Assembly: GCF_027942865.1 (NCBI RefSeq)
Contig: NC_134510.1
Coordinates: 11,064,743-11,128,742, forward strand
Direction: 5' to 3'
Length of the DNA: 64,000 bases
Source of the DNA: Odontesthes bonariensis
Lineage: Eukaryota > Chordata > Actinopteri > Atheriniformes > Atherinopsidae
This document shows, piece by piece, positions 10,648 to 20,315 of this stretch. The notes below the pieces were generated by a model. That model did not search any database and was not told the origin of the DNA. It saw only the letters and a list, made by a program, of their open reading frames with translations. The position numbers and the translations under genes were made by a program. The stretch's first letter is position 1; every line of letters begins with the position of its first letter.

Positions 10648-11010
10648 TGTCACGATTTGATGAGAAGTGTGGACCCCGGAGCGGATACACAGAGACAGGT
10701 GAGGTAGATGGTATTCCAAAGTATATTTATTTTAGGATGACGTAATCCAATATTCCAAAATTCCAAAATTCCAAAAACATGAAACAAGACGATAACTCTG
10801 AAAGACCAGGATAACGCAGCTAATGCAAAAACAATCTGGCAAAGAAAAGGGGAAGCAACCAAATATTTATAGAAGGAAGAATAATTAACAAACAATAGAA
10901 AACTGGTGTGTCATGGCAGCATGGCATCCCCTCCTGCTGGTGGAAGGAAAAACCAGGAAAAGAAAAGAAACACTTAAGCTGGCCCTGGAGTTGCAGCAGT
11001 GGCTGTGACA
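10648..11010. mobile_element. Solo LTR with 5-bp target duplication
   Basis: The 363-bp insert starts TGTCACG and ends CTGTGACA, so it has TG...CA ends. Exact ACGTC copies flank it at 10643-10647 and 11011-11015. The nested Harbinger copy near 22700 has the uninterrupted site. These are the marks of a solo LTR left by recombination between the LTRs of a retroelement. No gag or pol frame remains. Gypsy or ERV origin cannot be decided. Confidence 0.65.
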
Positions 11011-11038
11011 ACGTCTTTTTTTAAAAGCTATTTTCATA

Positions 11039-11257
11039 TTAAACCATTTCTTTTTTTATTATTTCGGTGACAACTACAGGTGACACGAAATTAACAGCAC
11101 TCCTAATTGCTTCCCATTTCTTCGCTTTAGCAGGTCCCGTAATTCCACTGCTGACACTGCTAAAAATGACAGATTTTCCTTTTTGGATCTCTGAAAGCAG
11201 AACTTCAGTCTCAGAGCCCCTAAAGTTGTTCTTTTTGCGCCTTGATGCCATTCTCAT
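11039..11257 (-). pseudogene. Harbinger Myb/SANT-like protein (NAIF1-like), partial
   Basis: From ATG at 11257 the frame reads MRMASRRKKNNF, SETEVLLSEIQKGKSVIF, SSGITGPAKAKKWEAI, RSAVNFVSPVV and EIIKKEMV. This is the Myb/SANT-like domain of PIF/Harbinger second proteins, related to NAIF1/Myb_DNA-bind_5, with the conserved Trp in KKWEAI. In these transposons the protein binds the termini and imports the transposase. The frame stops right after the domain, so only the DNA-binding part remains. Confidence 0.6.
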
Positions 11258-11486
11258 GACTCAACACTCAACACTTCCTGGCACAGGAGCGAGGAAGCGC
11301 AGCCTATTATGGTATAATCTTGGGCGTGGAGTATGCAAATCTACTATCCTCGTGCACGTAGATAGTAGATACGCACGAGGATAGTAGATACGCACGAGTG
11401 GGATTCATCATTTACGCAGGTCGTTTACACACTTTTTCCAAAGTTAAGAGCGTTTGTTGAATCTGACGTGGCGTGTTCTGAGTGTT

Positions 11487-11620
11487 TATCAAAATCCCTT
11501 CCTATAATTGTACATTTTAGTTAACAGAGTCAAATAATCTGAGATGGAGACAGGATTCTAAATTGTTAGTGTCGCTGGGTTTCAGAGTGAGAAATGAATT
11601 ACATGTTAAAGTGAAATGAG
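11487..11620. repeat. Direct repeat pair, member 1
   Basis: Begins TATCAAAATCCCTTCC and recurs almost unchanged at about 13413-13550. The pair brackets 7SL copy 2 and its flanks, so it may mark the ends of a duplicated or inserted 7SL block. Confidence 0.7.
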
Positions 11621-11626
11621 GGCTGA

Positions 11627-12269
11627 GTCTTTGTACTGACGAACAGAACTGGGAGTTCTATAGTTCACTTCCTGAAAAATACTAAAGAACAAACATGAAG
11701 ATGGATCACTGAAGGTTTCTTTATACCTGTAATGGAAAACAAACACAGTTTTGTTGCTTCATATTTGTTTTAGCAGCAATTTAACTCAAAGAGGAACTCT
11801 TTCTTTCTGTATAAGATACTTGAAAAGGAAGAAACTGAAACATTTCCACTCAAATTCATATAAACTATAAACTGTAAGTTATCGTCTGACTCTGTCTGAA
11901 TATTATTCATGTAAGAGAAGGAGTGGATCAAACACTGTAAACAAATACAACAACACAATGTTAAAACATATTTTCAAGAGAAATCTCAGGAAATCTCATC
12001 TGTTTCACTCATCGTGTAAAAAGTTCTATTATAAAATGATGAAGCTGAAAGGGAAACATGAAACTGTACAAATGGAACACAGAGATTCTCCTGTATGGAT
12101 GCTGCTCCATTCATCAAGTTTCCAAAAACTGAGCTGGGATTTTCTGCAGGAATGAAAACGATCCAAACACTTGTCAGTCTTTGCTGCTCGATGCCGCTGT
12201 AGTGTTTGATGACATCAAAATGTCGTTTACTTCAACAAGCTGAAAGTCTGATAAACGTGAGAGTCTCTC
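11627..12269. repeat. 7SL upstream flank repeat
   Basis: This block, starting at GAGTCTTTGTACTGACG, recurs at 32402-33040 and 53811-54450. Its last 240 bp also precede 7SL copy 1. It contains no convincing coding frame. Its end holds the TGATGACATCA site, 53-63 bp ahead of 7SL copy 2. Confidence 0.75.
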
Positions 12270-12568
12270 GCCGGGTGCTGTGGCGCGCGCCTGTAATCCA
12301 AGCTACCGGGAGGCTGAGGCTGGTGGATCGCTTGAGCTCAGGAGCTCTGAGCTGCAGTGGGCGATGCCGATCGGGTGTCCGCACTAAGCTCGGTACCGAT
12401 ATGGTGCTCCTGGGGGAGCCCGGGACCACCAGGTCGTCTAAGGAGGGGAGAACCGGCCCAGGTCGGAAACGGAGCAGGTCAAAGCCCCCGTGCCGCTCAG
12501 TAGTGGGATCGCACCTGTGATTAGACGCTGCAGTGCAGCCTGAGTCATACAGCGGGACCCAGTCTTTT
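12270..12568 (+). ncRNA. RN7SL: 7SL (SRP) RNA gene, copy 2
   Basis: Same length and domain order as copy 1, with intact Alu-domain start GCCGGGTGCTGTGG, helix 6 loop region, GGAAACGGAGCAGGTCA and a T5 terminator at 12565-12569. It lies 4.27 kb downstream of copy 1 in the same orientation. Several bases agree with the right-arm gene rather than with copy 1 (GGTGGATCGC, GAGCTCTGAGC, CCCCCGTGCCG). No inverted counterpart exists in the right arm, where this interval is replaced by other sequence. Confidence 0.92.
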
Positions 12569-12829
12569 TACACTCTTTGTTCTCTCCAACAAAATACTGG
12601 GACAACACACACGCTCCAACATCACCTCTTTACACGTTACAGCAGTTTCTCTATCTTCTCTTTTCCATTGAAAAGCACAGCTGTTTCTTGGACCTACAGC
12701 GCCCCCACCTGGAGAAGACGAGCAACGACCATCAGCCACATCACTCACCGCTGCTTCACAGATACACTCTGCTCCATCACTCATTCAATCAAGCTGCTGC
12801 TGTCACATCACACACACTTTGAGGAGACT

Positions 12830-13412
12830 TTTACTGCTTTGATAAATTGAATACGTCCACAGAGATTCTTTTGGGGTGACAATGAGACACACACAACATA
12901 AATATGCAAACATTTTAGACTGTCTATCGTGTGACCTTCTCTACAGTTCTTGGATGTTTGTTAGATTGTAATATCAGCACTTGACATCTCCGAGTGTGTG
13001 CAACACTCAGACTATAAGACAGTGATGCAGATGAACTGCAAGAATTCTTACTGTTAAACAGCAGAAGTGTAAAGTGAAACATGCTGTGTGTGTTACTGTG
13101 CTGATGAGTATTATTTCATGTCTTCTGCTGTGACAGAGGTCGTACTAATTCTGTGAATTACAACATTCGCTTTGCTCCAATCGTGCAGTTGTGTGGCATC
13201 ATCACACTTACACAGATTTTTATTTGAAAATGTCTCTGACTGTCTCTGCAGAGGTGACATGTGGTTTTATCACAAGTGCTTCTACTTCTGCTCAGTTAAC
13301 ATGTTAAACATGATCTTTTTAAAACAACCTGATGTGTAATTTAAAGTGTGCGTTCTTTATCTCAACAGTTAGGTGTTAGAAATGAGCAGTTTCTCCTCTC
13401 TCAGGCAGATGT
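12830..13412. other. No gene recognised
   Basis: AT-rich sequence following the 7SL downstream flank. It has no counterpart elsewhere in the window that I can find, no long frame and no terminal repeats. Confidence 0.4.
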
Positions 13413-13550
13413 GGTATTTATCAAAATCCCTTCCTATAATTGTACATTTTAGTTAACAGAGTCAAATAATCTGAGATGGAGACAGGATTCTAAATTGTTA
13501 GTGTTGCTGGGTTTCAGGGTGAGAAATGAATTACACGTTAAAGTGAAATG
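13413..13550. repeat. Direct repeat pair, member 2
   Basis: Near copy of 11487-11620. It ends at the insertion point of the L2 element, whose pentamer tail starts at about 13556. Confidence 0.7.
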
Positions 13551-13555
13551 ATCAA

Positions 13556-14341
13556 ATCAAATCAAATTTATTTGTATAACACATTTCATGTACAAAACAA
13601 TTCAAAGTGCTTTACATAAAATAAAAACATTGCAGCAGGGAAGAAGCATTAAAAAATACATAAAAGAATATAAAGAGAAACAAATAAAATCATTTAAATG
13701 AATTTAAAAACAAGCAACAGTCCAGATAAGTTCAAAGATATCGTGCAGATTACATGCATAGACACATGAGAACAGAAATGTTTTTAACCTGGATTTAAAA
13801 ATGTCTACATTTGGTGAAAGTTTAATCTCCACTGGCAGTGTGTTCCACTTGTTTGCAGCATAACAGCTAAATGCTGCTTCTCCATGTTTAGTCTGGACTC
13901 TGGACTGGACCAGCTGACCTGAGTCCTTGGATCTAACAGCTCTGCTGGGTTTATATTCTCTGAACATATCACAGATGTATTTTGAGCCTAAACCGTTCTG
14001 GGATTTGTAAACCATCAGCAGACTTTTAAAATCTATTCTGTGACTGACTGGAAGCCAGTGTAAAGATTTTAAAACTGCTGTGATGTGTTCAGATCTCTCA
14101 GTCCGGGTTAAAACTCCAGCAGCAGCGTTCTGGATGAGCTGCAGATGTTTAATGCTCTTTTTGGGAAGTCCAGTTAGAAGAGCGTTACAGTAATGGAGTC
14201 TACTGGAGATGAATGCATGGATGAGTTTCTCCTGGTGTTTTTGGGAGAGGAAACCTTTAATTCTGTTGATGTTTCTGAGATGGTAAAAAGCTGCCTTGGT
14301 GACAGCTTTGATGTGGCTGCTGAAAGTCAGATCTGAGTCTA
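13556..14341 (-). pseudogene. L2 LINE, 3' end of ORF2 and tail
   Basis: The minus-strand frame covers the C-terminus of an L2-clade reverse transcriptase ORF. In order it shows DSDLTFSSHIKAVTK, HYCNALLTGLPKKSI, LQLIQNAAAGVLTRT, LKSLHWLPVSHRIDFK, QTKHGEAAFSCYAANKWN and LPVEIKLSPNVDIFK. It then ends at 13704 and is followed by a short UTR with a repeated TTTGA tail at 13556-13575. L2 elements reverse-transcribe their RNA at a nicked target. This copy is 5'-truncated: element T replaces the upstream part from 14342. The frame is open, so the fragment is not old. Confidence 0.8.
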
Positions 14342-15078
14342 TAGTCAGGTTCACTGTGTACTTTTGTGGGAATTTTTTGGGGATTTGTTGACCTATATAT
14401 TTTTGGAATCTGCAGACCTTGGGGATTCCAAAAACCAATGTTGCCACTTGAACAGACACCTGTATGGCAGCCATTTTGGAATTTCAAAATGTGCGCCATA
14501 AAATACAGAATTTCAGCTACCTTGGCCTCTAAACAACCTAAAAACTTAATTTAACATGCCAATCCTATGTTTTCTTGGTCAAGGAATCCAATGGTGACTT
14601 CAAAATTATGCTCAGAATCGTGCTGTGGTGCCCCCAAGGGGTGGGAAAGAAAATCGCTACCCTTCTTACTGCCCCCTCAAGTAACATACATCCCTGATTC
14701 TTGAGAGTTGGGACAAAGCATGTCCCACATAGAAAAGTGAAATTTATATCAAAATTCAAGCAGTTCATGAATCCCATTAAAATCAGGAAAAAACATGGTC
14801 TGTGATATCCCTGAGGACCTCTTTCCATTCCTCTGCCTGTGGTGAATGCAAGAACACCACGCGCTTGTAAGTCAACCATTTTTTGCTATTTTTGCTATTT
14901 TGATATAAAATACAATAGTGGATTTAATTATAGTATTTTATTCAGATTATTAAGACAGTTGCTAGTTAGTAGCCTAACTGCCAAAATTAGCTGGCTGGTT
15001 GCTGGAATGTTGGAACGATCAACAAATCCCCAAAAAATTCCCACAAAAGTACATTTTTGTACACAGTGAACCTGACTA
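14342..15078. mobile_element. Element T: unclassified TIR element, complete copy
   Basis: The ends are inverted repeats, TAGTCAGGTTCACTGTGTAC and its complement. They extend to about 55-60 bp, and the left repeat lacks a 12-bp block (about AAAAATGTACTT). The element interrupts L2 at 14341. No transposase frame is seen; the interior holds short frames only. Halves of T occur at about 31905-32319, 38967-39365, 50117-50500 and 53315-53728. The superfamily is unknown; a TA target duplication is possible but not clear. Confidence 0.65.
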
Positions 15079-15182
15079 CTATTAAACTTTCCCCTTTGCA
15101 TTAGGTCAGTTGGTTGAGTGAGCGTGTTATGTTGTTACAAGTTATTATTAGTAGAGTTTATTTTTTCACTTTGTTCTCCTTT

Positions 15183-15410
15183 AAGTAAGTAAGTAAACTT
15201 TATTTTATATAGCACCTTTCACAGATAAAGATCACAAAGTGCTTTACAATCAAATACATAAAAACAATTATAAGAAAACGCCACCAATAAAACAAATGAG
15301 TAATTATAAAGTCATAAAAGACGAAAGAGACCATACAAAGATATATATATATATATATGTATAAGTGGAGACATATATAAGGGTTCATTGTCACATGCTC
15401 TTGATTGTTT
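15183..15410 (-). repeat. LINE/SINE 3' tail-like repeat
   Basis: On the minus strand it ends GTGAAAGGTGCTATATAAAA and TAAAGTTTACTTACTTACTT, the style of fish L2/CR1-family 3' ends with a short tandem tail. An (AT)n tract lies at 15342-15358. No coding part is attached. Confidence 0.5.
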
Positions 15411-15949
15411 TAAATTCTTTATCAATTATTTTCAGGTAAATAAAAACCCATTTCTGAAAGTAACCTGTGCAATGCTCGTCTGTCACATCTTCAGATAAAC
15501 GCCTGAAAACCTTAAAATGAGAAACAAGCACATCACACATTGAATTTCATCCGAGCTGCTTCCTGGGTAGGTGTTAACTGAGCTATGTTTTGACCAGTTA
15601 TCCTTAAATAGTCTGAGGAATCAGATGAGATCTGATTGTTATCATCCTGAAGATACCATTTTCTTTTTTCCTTAACAGTGACAGTAAAATTAAGCAAGAA
15701 CCAGTAAAGGGATAATCAGATTTTTTATTTTTTATTTCCAACTTCTGTCACAGCAATGCTGTGTGAACATGAAATGTTTACAATGTATGCATTAACAGCA
15801 ACCTTTGGTGCACAAGGTTCTTCCTGTTAAATTATGATAACTAAAGAAATTGTTTTTTTTTTTTTTTTTTAATTGTTTTTTTTATTATTTGCCGATCGTT
15901 GAAGTGATCATTGTTGAAGTGGAAAGATAGTGAATTAGGGTGATGGAGG
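15411..15949. other. No gene recognised
   Basis: AT-rich DNA with a poly-A/T tract at 15850-15870. It is conserved in the right arm (about 49250-49785). No frame or repeat ends could be assigned. Confidence 0.4.
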
Positions 15950-16090
15950 ACAGGAAGAGGAGTGGGATGGAAAGATGGAGGAAAGAAAGAGAGGTGAAGG
16001 GGGTTGAAGAGAAGGAGGAAAGGAAGAGAGGTGGAGGGGGTTGAAGAGAAGGAGGAAAGGAAGAGAGGGGGAGACAGGAATGCGGAGATG
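15950..16090 (-). repeat. Purine-rich minisatellite, short allele
   Basis: About two to three copies of a roughly 35-bp unit (GGTGGAGGGGGTTGAAGAG, then GAAGGAGGAAAGGAAGA). The right arm has about three more copies at 49010-49245. The reverse complement is translated as part of a Ser/Pro/Phe-rich frame, but that frame is a by-product of the repeat. Confidence 0.75.
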
Positions 16091-16159
16091 GTGGAATGGG
16101 TGAGGTAGGTCGATGACAAGTAGAGGAGGAGTGGAGAGAATGTGATGTAGGTGTGTGAC

Positions 16160-16440
16160 TCAGCAGGTAAGATGGGAGAGGTGAGGATCACAATAGATGG
16201 AGGCCAGGTCAGATAGAAGCATCTGTTTTTTCTGTTCCTCCGCATATTTTGTCATTTCCTCCTGAATTTCTTTCTTTTCCTTCTCCAAATCATTTTGAAC
16301 TGCCTGCAGGCATTTGCTTCTCTCATCTAGATCTTTCTGTTGTTCTTCTCGTTGTTTCTGTATTTGAGCCAAGGCTCTCCTCTCCTTCTGCAGTTCTTTT
16401 TTTTCTATCTGCGTCCTTTTAATTTCTGCTTTGAGATTTA
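16160..16440 (-). pseudogene. Partial duplicate of the coiled-coil gene
   Basis: The frame contains MAQIQKQREEQQKDLDERSK, CLQAVQNDLEKEKKEIQEE, then MTKYAEEQKKQMLLSD before running into unrelated residues. It repeats the middle of the neighbouring gene (16488-17750), including flanking noncoding bases. A piece of that gene was copied just downstream of its own stop codon. It has no start of its own and is likely non-functional. Confidence 0.7.
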
Positions 16441-16487
16441 TGTTGATATCTTTAATTTAAATGTGTCACTATTATGGTTGTAGCTGG

Positions 16488-17750
16488 TCAAGAAGCAGCT
16501 TCTTTGTGATCCTTTGTGCAGAGCCAGCTCAAGAATCCCCACCTTCTCTTCTTCTTTCCTTTCGCTGTCTTAACTTCATTGTCTTGCTGCTCTTCCCCTG
16601 CATCTGTCTTTTGTTTTTTACTCTTCTTTCTGTGCAACGTCCACCAGCGTCTCTCCTTGTTTTTCAACTCACTCTTGTCCGACACTCTTTGCTTTTCTGC
16701 CTCCAGTCGTTGATTATCCTGAGGTGGCGTGTTCTTTTCTTTGTCCTGCTGCAGTTGTTTTGTCTCTTCGGCAATTTTCATCTTTTCCTCCTGAATTTCT
16801 TTCTTTTCCTTCTCCAAATCATTTTGAACTGCCTGCAGGCATTTGCTTCTCTCATCTAGATCTTTCTGTTGTTCTTGTAGATTTGTATTTTTTTGGCCTA
16901 ATTCTGTCCTCTCCTCTTGGAGTTCTTTCTTCTGCACCTCCAACTCTTTCTTTTCTGCTTCCAGTTTTAAGAATGCATCTTTTAATTGTTTAGCTTCGTC
17001 CTCTTGATGGCTTTGGGCTGTCCGCAGGAGTTTCATTTCCTCATTGAGGTCTTTCTGTTGTTCTTCTCGTTGTTTCTGTATTTGAGCCAAGGCTCTCCTC
17101 TCCTCCTGCAGTTCTTTTTTTTCTATCTGCGTCCTTTTAATTTCTTCTTTGAGATTTATGTTGTCCTCCAACAGTACCTTCAAATGTGTGTTCTCTTTAT
17201 GTAATTGCGTCTTTTCACTTTCTAATTGTTCCCTCTCATTGTCCAGTATTTTTTTAGACTCTTCCATCTCGTTGTTTATGATTTTTTTTGCCAGTTCAAT
17301 CTGTTTTTTTTCTTCCTCGACATATTTTGCCAGTTCCTCCTTTTTCTTGTTCAGTTTTGCAATCGCCTCCTCTGTTTTATTCCTCTCCTCACATGATTTT
17401 TCCTCCTCTTCTGGCTGTTTTTTAAAGAGCAAATTTATCTTTGCTCTTTCAAGTTGTTCCGTCTGCTCGGCTTCCATTTTCTTTTGCTGCAGTTTTTTGT
17501 TTTTTGCTTCCATTTGAGCTTTTAGCTTTTTTTCCTCCATCTGCAGTTTCCTATTGTCCTCGTTTTCTTTTTTAACGGACTCTTCAAATTTTTCCTTGGC
17601 CTCCTTGAAAGCTCTCTTTACTGCTTTTCTTTCCTCTTGCTGAGCGGACGTCTCACTCTCAATAGAGGTATTCTTGGTCTCACACTTTCTCGACTGGAGA
17701 AGGTTTTGCCTTTCTGCCACCAGCTGATCCACTCTCTGTCTAAAAGCCAT
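16488..17750 (-). CDS. Coiled-coil protein gene, short form (420 aa)
   Basis: The first ATG (17748-17750) gives MAFRQRVDQLVAERQNLLQS. An upstream in-frame extension to 17810 has no ATG. TGTACAG just upstream may be a splice acceptor, so a 5' noncoding exon is possible. The protein is almost entirely Glu/Lys/Gln-rich heptads (for example ELQEERRALAQIQKQREEQQ), predicted to be a long coiled coil. The tail is basic with Trp residues: KGKKKRRWGFLSWLCTKDHK, ending EAAS. No catalytic domain or membrane segment is seen. Compared with the right-arm copy it lacks 65 residues, an in-frame loss between two copies of an AVKRAF...KKEN repeat. I do not recognise the family; a scaffold role would be a guess. 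The open frame in both arms suggests a real gene. Confidence 0.6.
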   Translation of the reverse strand: MAFRQRVDQLVAERQNLLQSRKCETKNTSIESETSAQQEERKAVKRAFKEAKEKFEESVKKENEDNRKLQMEEKKLKAQMEAKNKKLQQKKMEAEQTEQLERAKINLLFKKQPEEEEKSCEERNKTEEAIAKLNKKKEELAKYVEEEKKQIELAKKIINNEMEESKKILDNEREQLESEKTQLHKENTHLKVLLEDNINLKEEIKRTQIEKKELQEERRALAQIQKQREEQQKDLNEEMKLLRTAQSHQEDEAKQLKDAFLKLEAEKKELEVQKKELQEERTELGQKNTNLQEQQKDLDERSKCLQAVQNDLEKEKKEIQEEKMKIAEETKQLQQDKEKNTPPQDNQRLEAEKQRVSDKSELKNKERRWWTLHRKKSKKQKTDAGEEQQDNEVKTAKGKKKRRWGFLSWLCTKDHKEAAS

Positions 17751-17904
17751 CGTGGTGAGAAACAAAGACACTGTACAGAAGAAAATAATTATATTGATAA
17801 TGATAACCACAATAATTATAATAATTATACTGGAAATTAACTTAATTCTTATGGTAGTATACTTGTGGGGAAGTCAAAATGATGTCATCTTGATGATGTC
17901 ATAA

Positions 17905-17944
17905 GCACTTTGATGTACTATGATGTCATAGTACATCAAAGTGC
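17905..17944. other. 40-bp near-perfect palindrome upstream of the coiled-coil gene
   Basis: Two 19-bp arms (GCACTTTGATGTACTATGA and its exact complement) are separated by TG. It lies about 155 bp upstream of the coiled-coil ATG. The same hairpin is intact in the right arm at 46953-46992. Nearby TGATGTCAT and TGATGATGTCAT copies resemble CRE half sites. It could form a cruciform or act as a dimeric protein site. Confidence 0.8.
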
Positions 17945-18004
17945 CTAAGCCCCTCCTCCAAAGAGTTGCTATGGAAACAAGTTTCTACACAAAAGTGCTC
18001 TGGA

Positions 18005-18446
18005 GAATTCAGTTCAATTCAATGATAATTTTTTAATCCCCAAAGGGAAATGATATTGCTGCAGTATGAATTAATTACACTTAAAGAGATGCTATATAAA
18101 AATCAATAACAGCATTAAACATGGCAAACATGTTAAAAATGGAAGTGTAGGAGGGAGGAAGGAATGGTAGATATCTTCAGAGATGGCCATCAGTGGGATG
18201 GGCTGTTGTTTTTGAAGCTGATGAGTGCACATGCAGCACATTGGAAGGTGACACTGGTGAACTCTCTCAGTTGACCACATGGACAGGAACTCACAGCCAA
18301 AAGTTTAACATCTGGGGTAAAGAGACAGGTATCATTGGAAAACTCAGTAAGCTGCTCCAAAAAAAAAAAGGCTCAGTAGAAAATCCCAAGAAGATGCAAA
18401 AAAAAAAGACAGTATGTCCAGAACTACTGCATCAGGCTGCCTGCCT
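18005..18446. other. Intergenic, with a LINE-tail-like piece at its start
   Basis: 18005-18060 resembles the fish LINE tail that reads TTTTTAATCCCCAAAGGGAA. The rest has short frames shared with the right arm but no recognisable product, and A-rich runs at 18360 and 18400 that differ in length between the arms. Confidence 0.4.
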
Positions 18447-19131
18447 CTAAAGGCTCTAGCATGGTTGCCGCGTCTGCTCGCGCGAGCGGTGTTGATGACG
18501 TCACGAGTTCGTGCCCGCCATAGGACCCTATATAGTGGCGCAAGTCGTTGCGCGCCAGTAGTTGCAATTTTCTCCGTCACAGAGGTGGCGCTGCTACGTG
18601 AAGGTTACCTCTACTCTACAACCATGAAAGTGGAGAAGAAAACAATGCCGCTGTCAAGAGCAGGAATACTGTAATTAATGATACTGCTGCAGTATTCGGA
18701 TAATTTTAATTTTTTAATTCAGTTAAAAGAGGTGAAGGTCTGAAGCCCCCGGCATCAACAGAGTCTCTGCCCTCTTCTTTGCCTTCACGTATCTGTCCCG
18801 TAGCTTCTTCCACACATTCTTACAGAACTCTCCCTCTTTCCCCAAAGTTCTGCCAATCTCTGTGCACGAGTTTCGGGAGTTTACGTGCTCCCTGTGCTGT
18901 TTCACTGCAGTTTCGTACAGCTGCCTGTACAAACGCACCTCCTCACTGAGCCTGGTCTCACATCGGTCCATCCGGTTCGTTGTGCTCGGCGCCGCCAAGT
19001 TACAAAAATTGACTGGTACACGACAACGCGCTGCGCCGTCTTTTCAAGGGAAGCGCCATGCCTGAAACGTCATTTTGACGTCACGGTCCGCCACCGCCGT
19101 GACAGACGCGGCAACCATGGTACCGCCTTAA
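18447..19131. mobile_element. TIR element carrying a MADF-domain gene, left copy
   Basis: Inverted termini share CATGGTTGCCGCGTCTG at about 18460 and at about 19118, with weaker TCTAAAGGC/TTAAGGC outside. Both subterminal regions carry TGACGTCA CRE sites. A TATATAGT box near 18530 faces a GC-rich start. A MADF/Myb-like protein next to TIRs is the layout of a PIF/Harbinger second gene; no transposase is present. The target duplication could not be fixed. Confidence 0.55.
18723..18971 (-). CDS. MADF (Myb/SANT-like) domain protein, left copy
   Basis: From ATG at 18971 the frame reads MDRCETRLSEEVRLYRQLYE, TAVKQHREHVNS, EIGRTLGKEGEFCKNVWKKL, RDRYVKAKKRAETLL. It matches the MADF pattern: an EVR...LY start, an EIG..LG middle and a C-terminal CKNVWKKLRDRY helix. 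MADF domains bind DNA and occur in Harbinger-encoded proteins and some host regulators. The first conserved Trp is Ser here (NSCTEIG), whereas the right-arm copy keeps it (NWCTEIG). The frame stays open beyond the ATG toward 18998 without another ATG. At 82 aa it is only the domain. Confidence 0.65.
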   Translation of the reverse strand: MDRCETRLSEEVRLYRQLYETAVKQHREHVNSRNSCTEIGRTLGKEGEFCKNVWKKLRDRYVKAKKRAETLLMPGASDLHLF

Positions 19132-19329
19132 GGCAGCGGCATTCTGGAACCTCTAGAATGGAGTTGTGTGGGGACATTTAACTTCTTATAAAAGGAACTG
19201 GCTATCAAAATTTGGATAGAACATTTTTGTTTCAGTCAACAAATCTAAAGTTTGTATTTTTTTTATTCCTCCCAGTGAATTTTCATATCATTTCTTGCTA
19301 GATTTAACAGCTTCAGGGATCCTTTTATG

Positions 19330-19650
19330 CTGGCTGCATGATGCTGAAGGTTTGTACTGCCACTTCACGGCAAGAAGGTTGGTGGTTCAAATCTGAGCTG
19401 GAGCCTTTCCATGTGGAGTTTGCGTGTTCCCCCTGCGCATGTGTGGCTGCTCCCTGGACACTCCAGCGTCTTCCTACAGTCCAAACACTTGCATGTGAGC
19501 TTAATTGGTGATTCTAAATTGACCCTATGAGTGAGTGTGTGTGCATGGTTGTCTCATTTATTTCTGTGTTGGTCCTGGGATAGACTGGCTACCTGTCCAG
19601 GGTGTCACCTGCATCACGCTCAATGGCAGCTGGGATTGACGCCATGGAAG
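19330..19650 (+). repeat. tRNA-derived SINE-like repeat
   Basis: Resembles a very common teleost repeat: GGTTGGTGGTTCAAATCTGA (B-box-like), CATGTGGAGTTTGCGTGTTC, CCTGGACACTCCAGCGTCTT, CAGTCCAAACACTTGCATGT, GATAGACTGGCTACCTGTCC and AGCTGGGATTGACGCCA. It is diverged from the consensus I remember. It has no coding potential. The right arm has it at about 45267-45587. Confidence 0.6.
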
Positions 19651-20315
19651 CTGCACTCTTTCATTTCAATATCAGAGATATGAAAAAAGTGAAAATGGTT
19701 ATTATAAAGGTAATGTCCACAAAAATGTACCAGTTTTCCAGAATAAAGTAGTTTGTAAAGTGGTGGAAAATGAAAAATAATGGATTTGTTATTTATTTGT
19801 TTATTCAATGATATTTGTTCTGTTATAATATCTATATGTTTATCCTAACTTTATTCATTATTTGCATCATGTTATTCATAGCCAGGCCAATTCATTTCAC
19901 TGGCACAGGCATTTATTTAGTTACTTATCAATCTTTTTTTTGTTTGTTTGTTTTTTAACTAGAATGTATTCTCTAGAATAAATGTAACGTTCTCCAAAAA
20001 AAGAGCTCTAAAGTGACTGTGCTGAGAGAAACCAACGTGGCTTACAGTTATGTGGCTTCTTTAAAATACTGTCATTTTAGACATTTTTCTGAAATACAAG
20101 GACTTAGACTTTGTCAAAGGGCAAAAAGTTAGATCAGCGAGGTGATAGACAGTAAGTAATAGAGAGCCATAGTGGACTGCTGTGAATGTATCGCTTCAGC
20201 TTCAGAATACTTTTTTAAAAACTTCATTCGTACGAGATCACCTTCACTGTCATACTGCTCAGATTGTATTACGTTTAATTAGGAAGTATGTTTTATACAT
20301 TTAAGTAAAAGTAAC
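19651..20315. other. No gene recognised
   Basis: AT-rich, conserved in the right arm (about 44595-45266). No terminal repeats, frames or RNA motifs could be supported. Confidence 0.4.

Larger units (their letters stand above)
10140..11484. mobile_element. PIF/Harbinger remnant without termini
   Basis: This matches in reverse the Harbinger element nested at 22241-23765 (for example 11400-11480 against 22320-22400, and 10146-10360 against about 22790-22985). Both terminal repeats are missing here. Two insertions interrupt it: about 10365-10570, which resembles a LINE 3' tail (a TTTATTTAACC type stretch), and the solo LTR at 10648-11010. It contains the Myb/SANT-like frame at 11039-11257 but little of the transposase. 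Confidence 0.7.

Noticed and set aside
15841-16245. 134-codon Ser/Pro/Leu-rich frame (and 156-codon partner at 48847)
   Set aside because: Reads through the pyrimidine-rich minisatellite and changes length with its copy number.
16461-17517. Phe/Leu/Ser-rich frames opposite the coiled-coil gene
   Set aside because: Antisense of Lys/Glu codons (AAR/GAR giving Phe/Leu/Ser).
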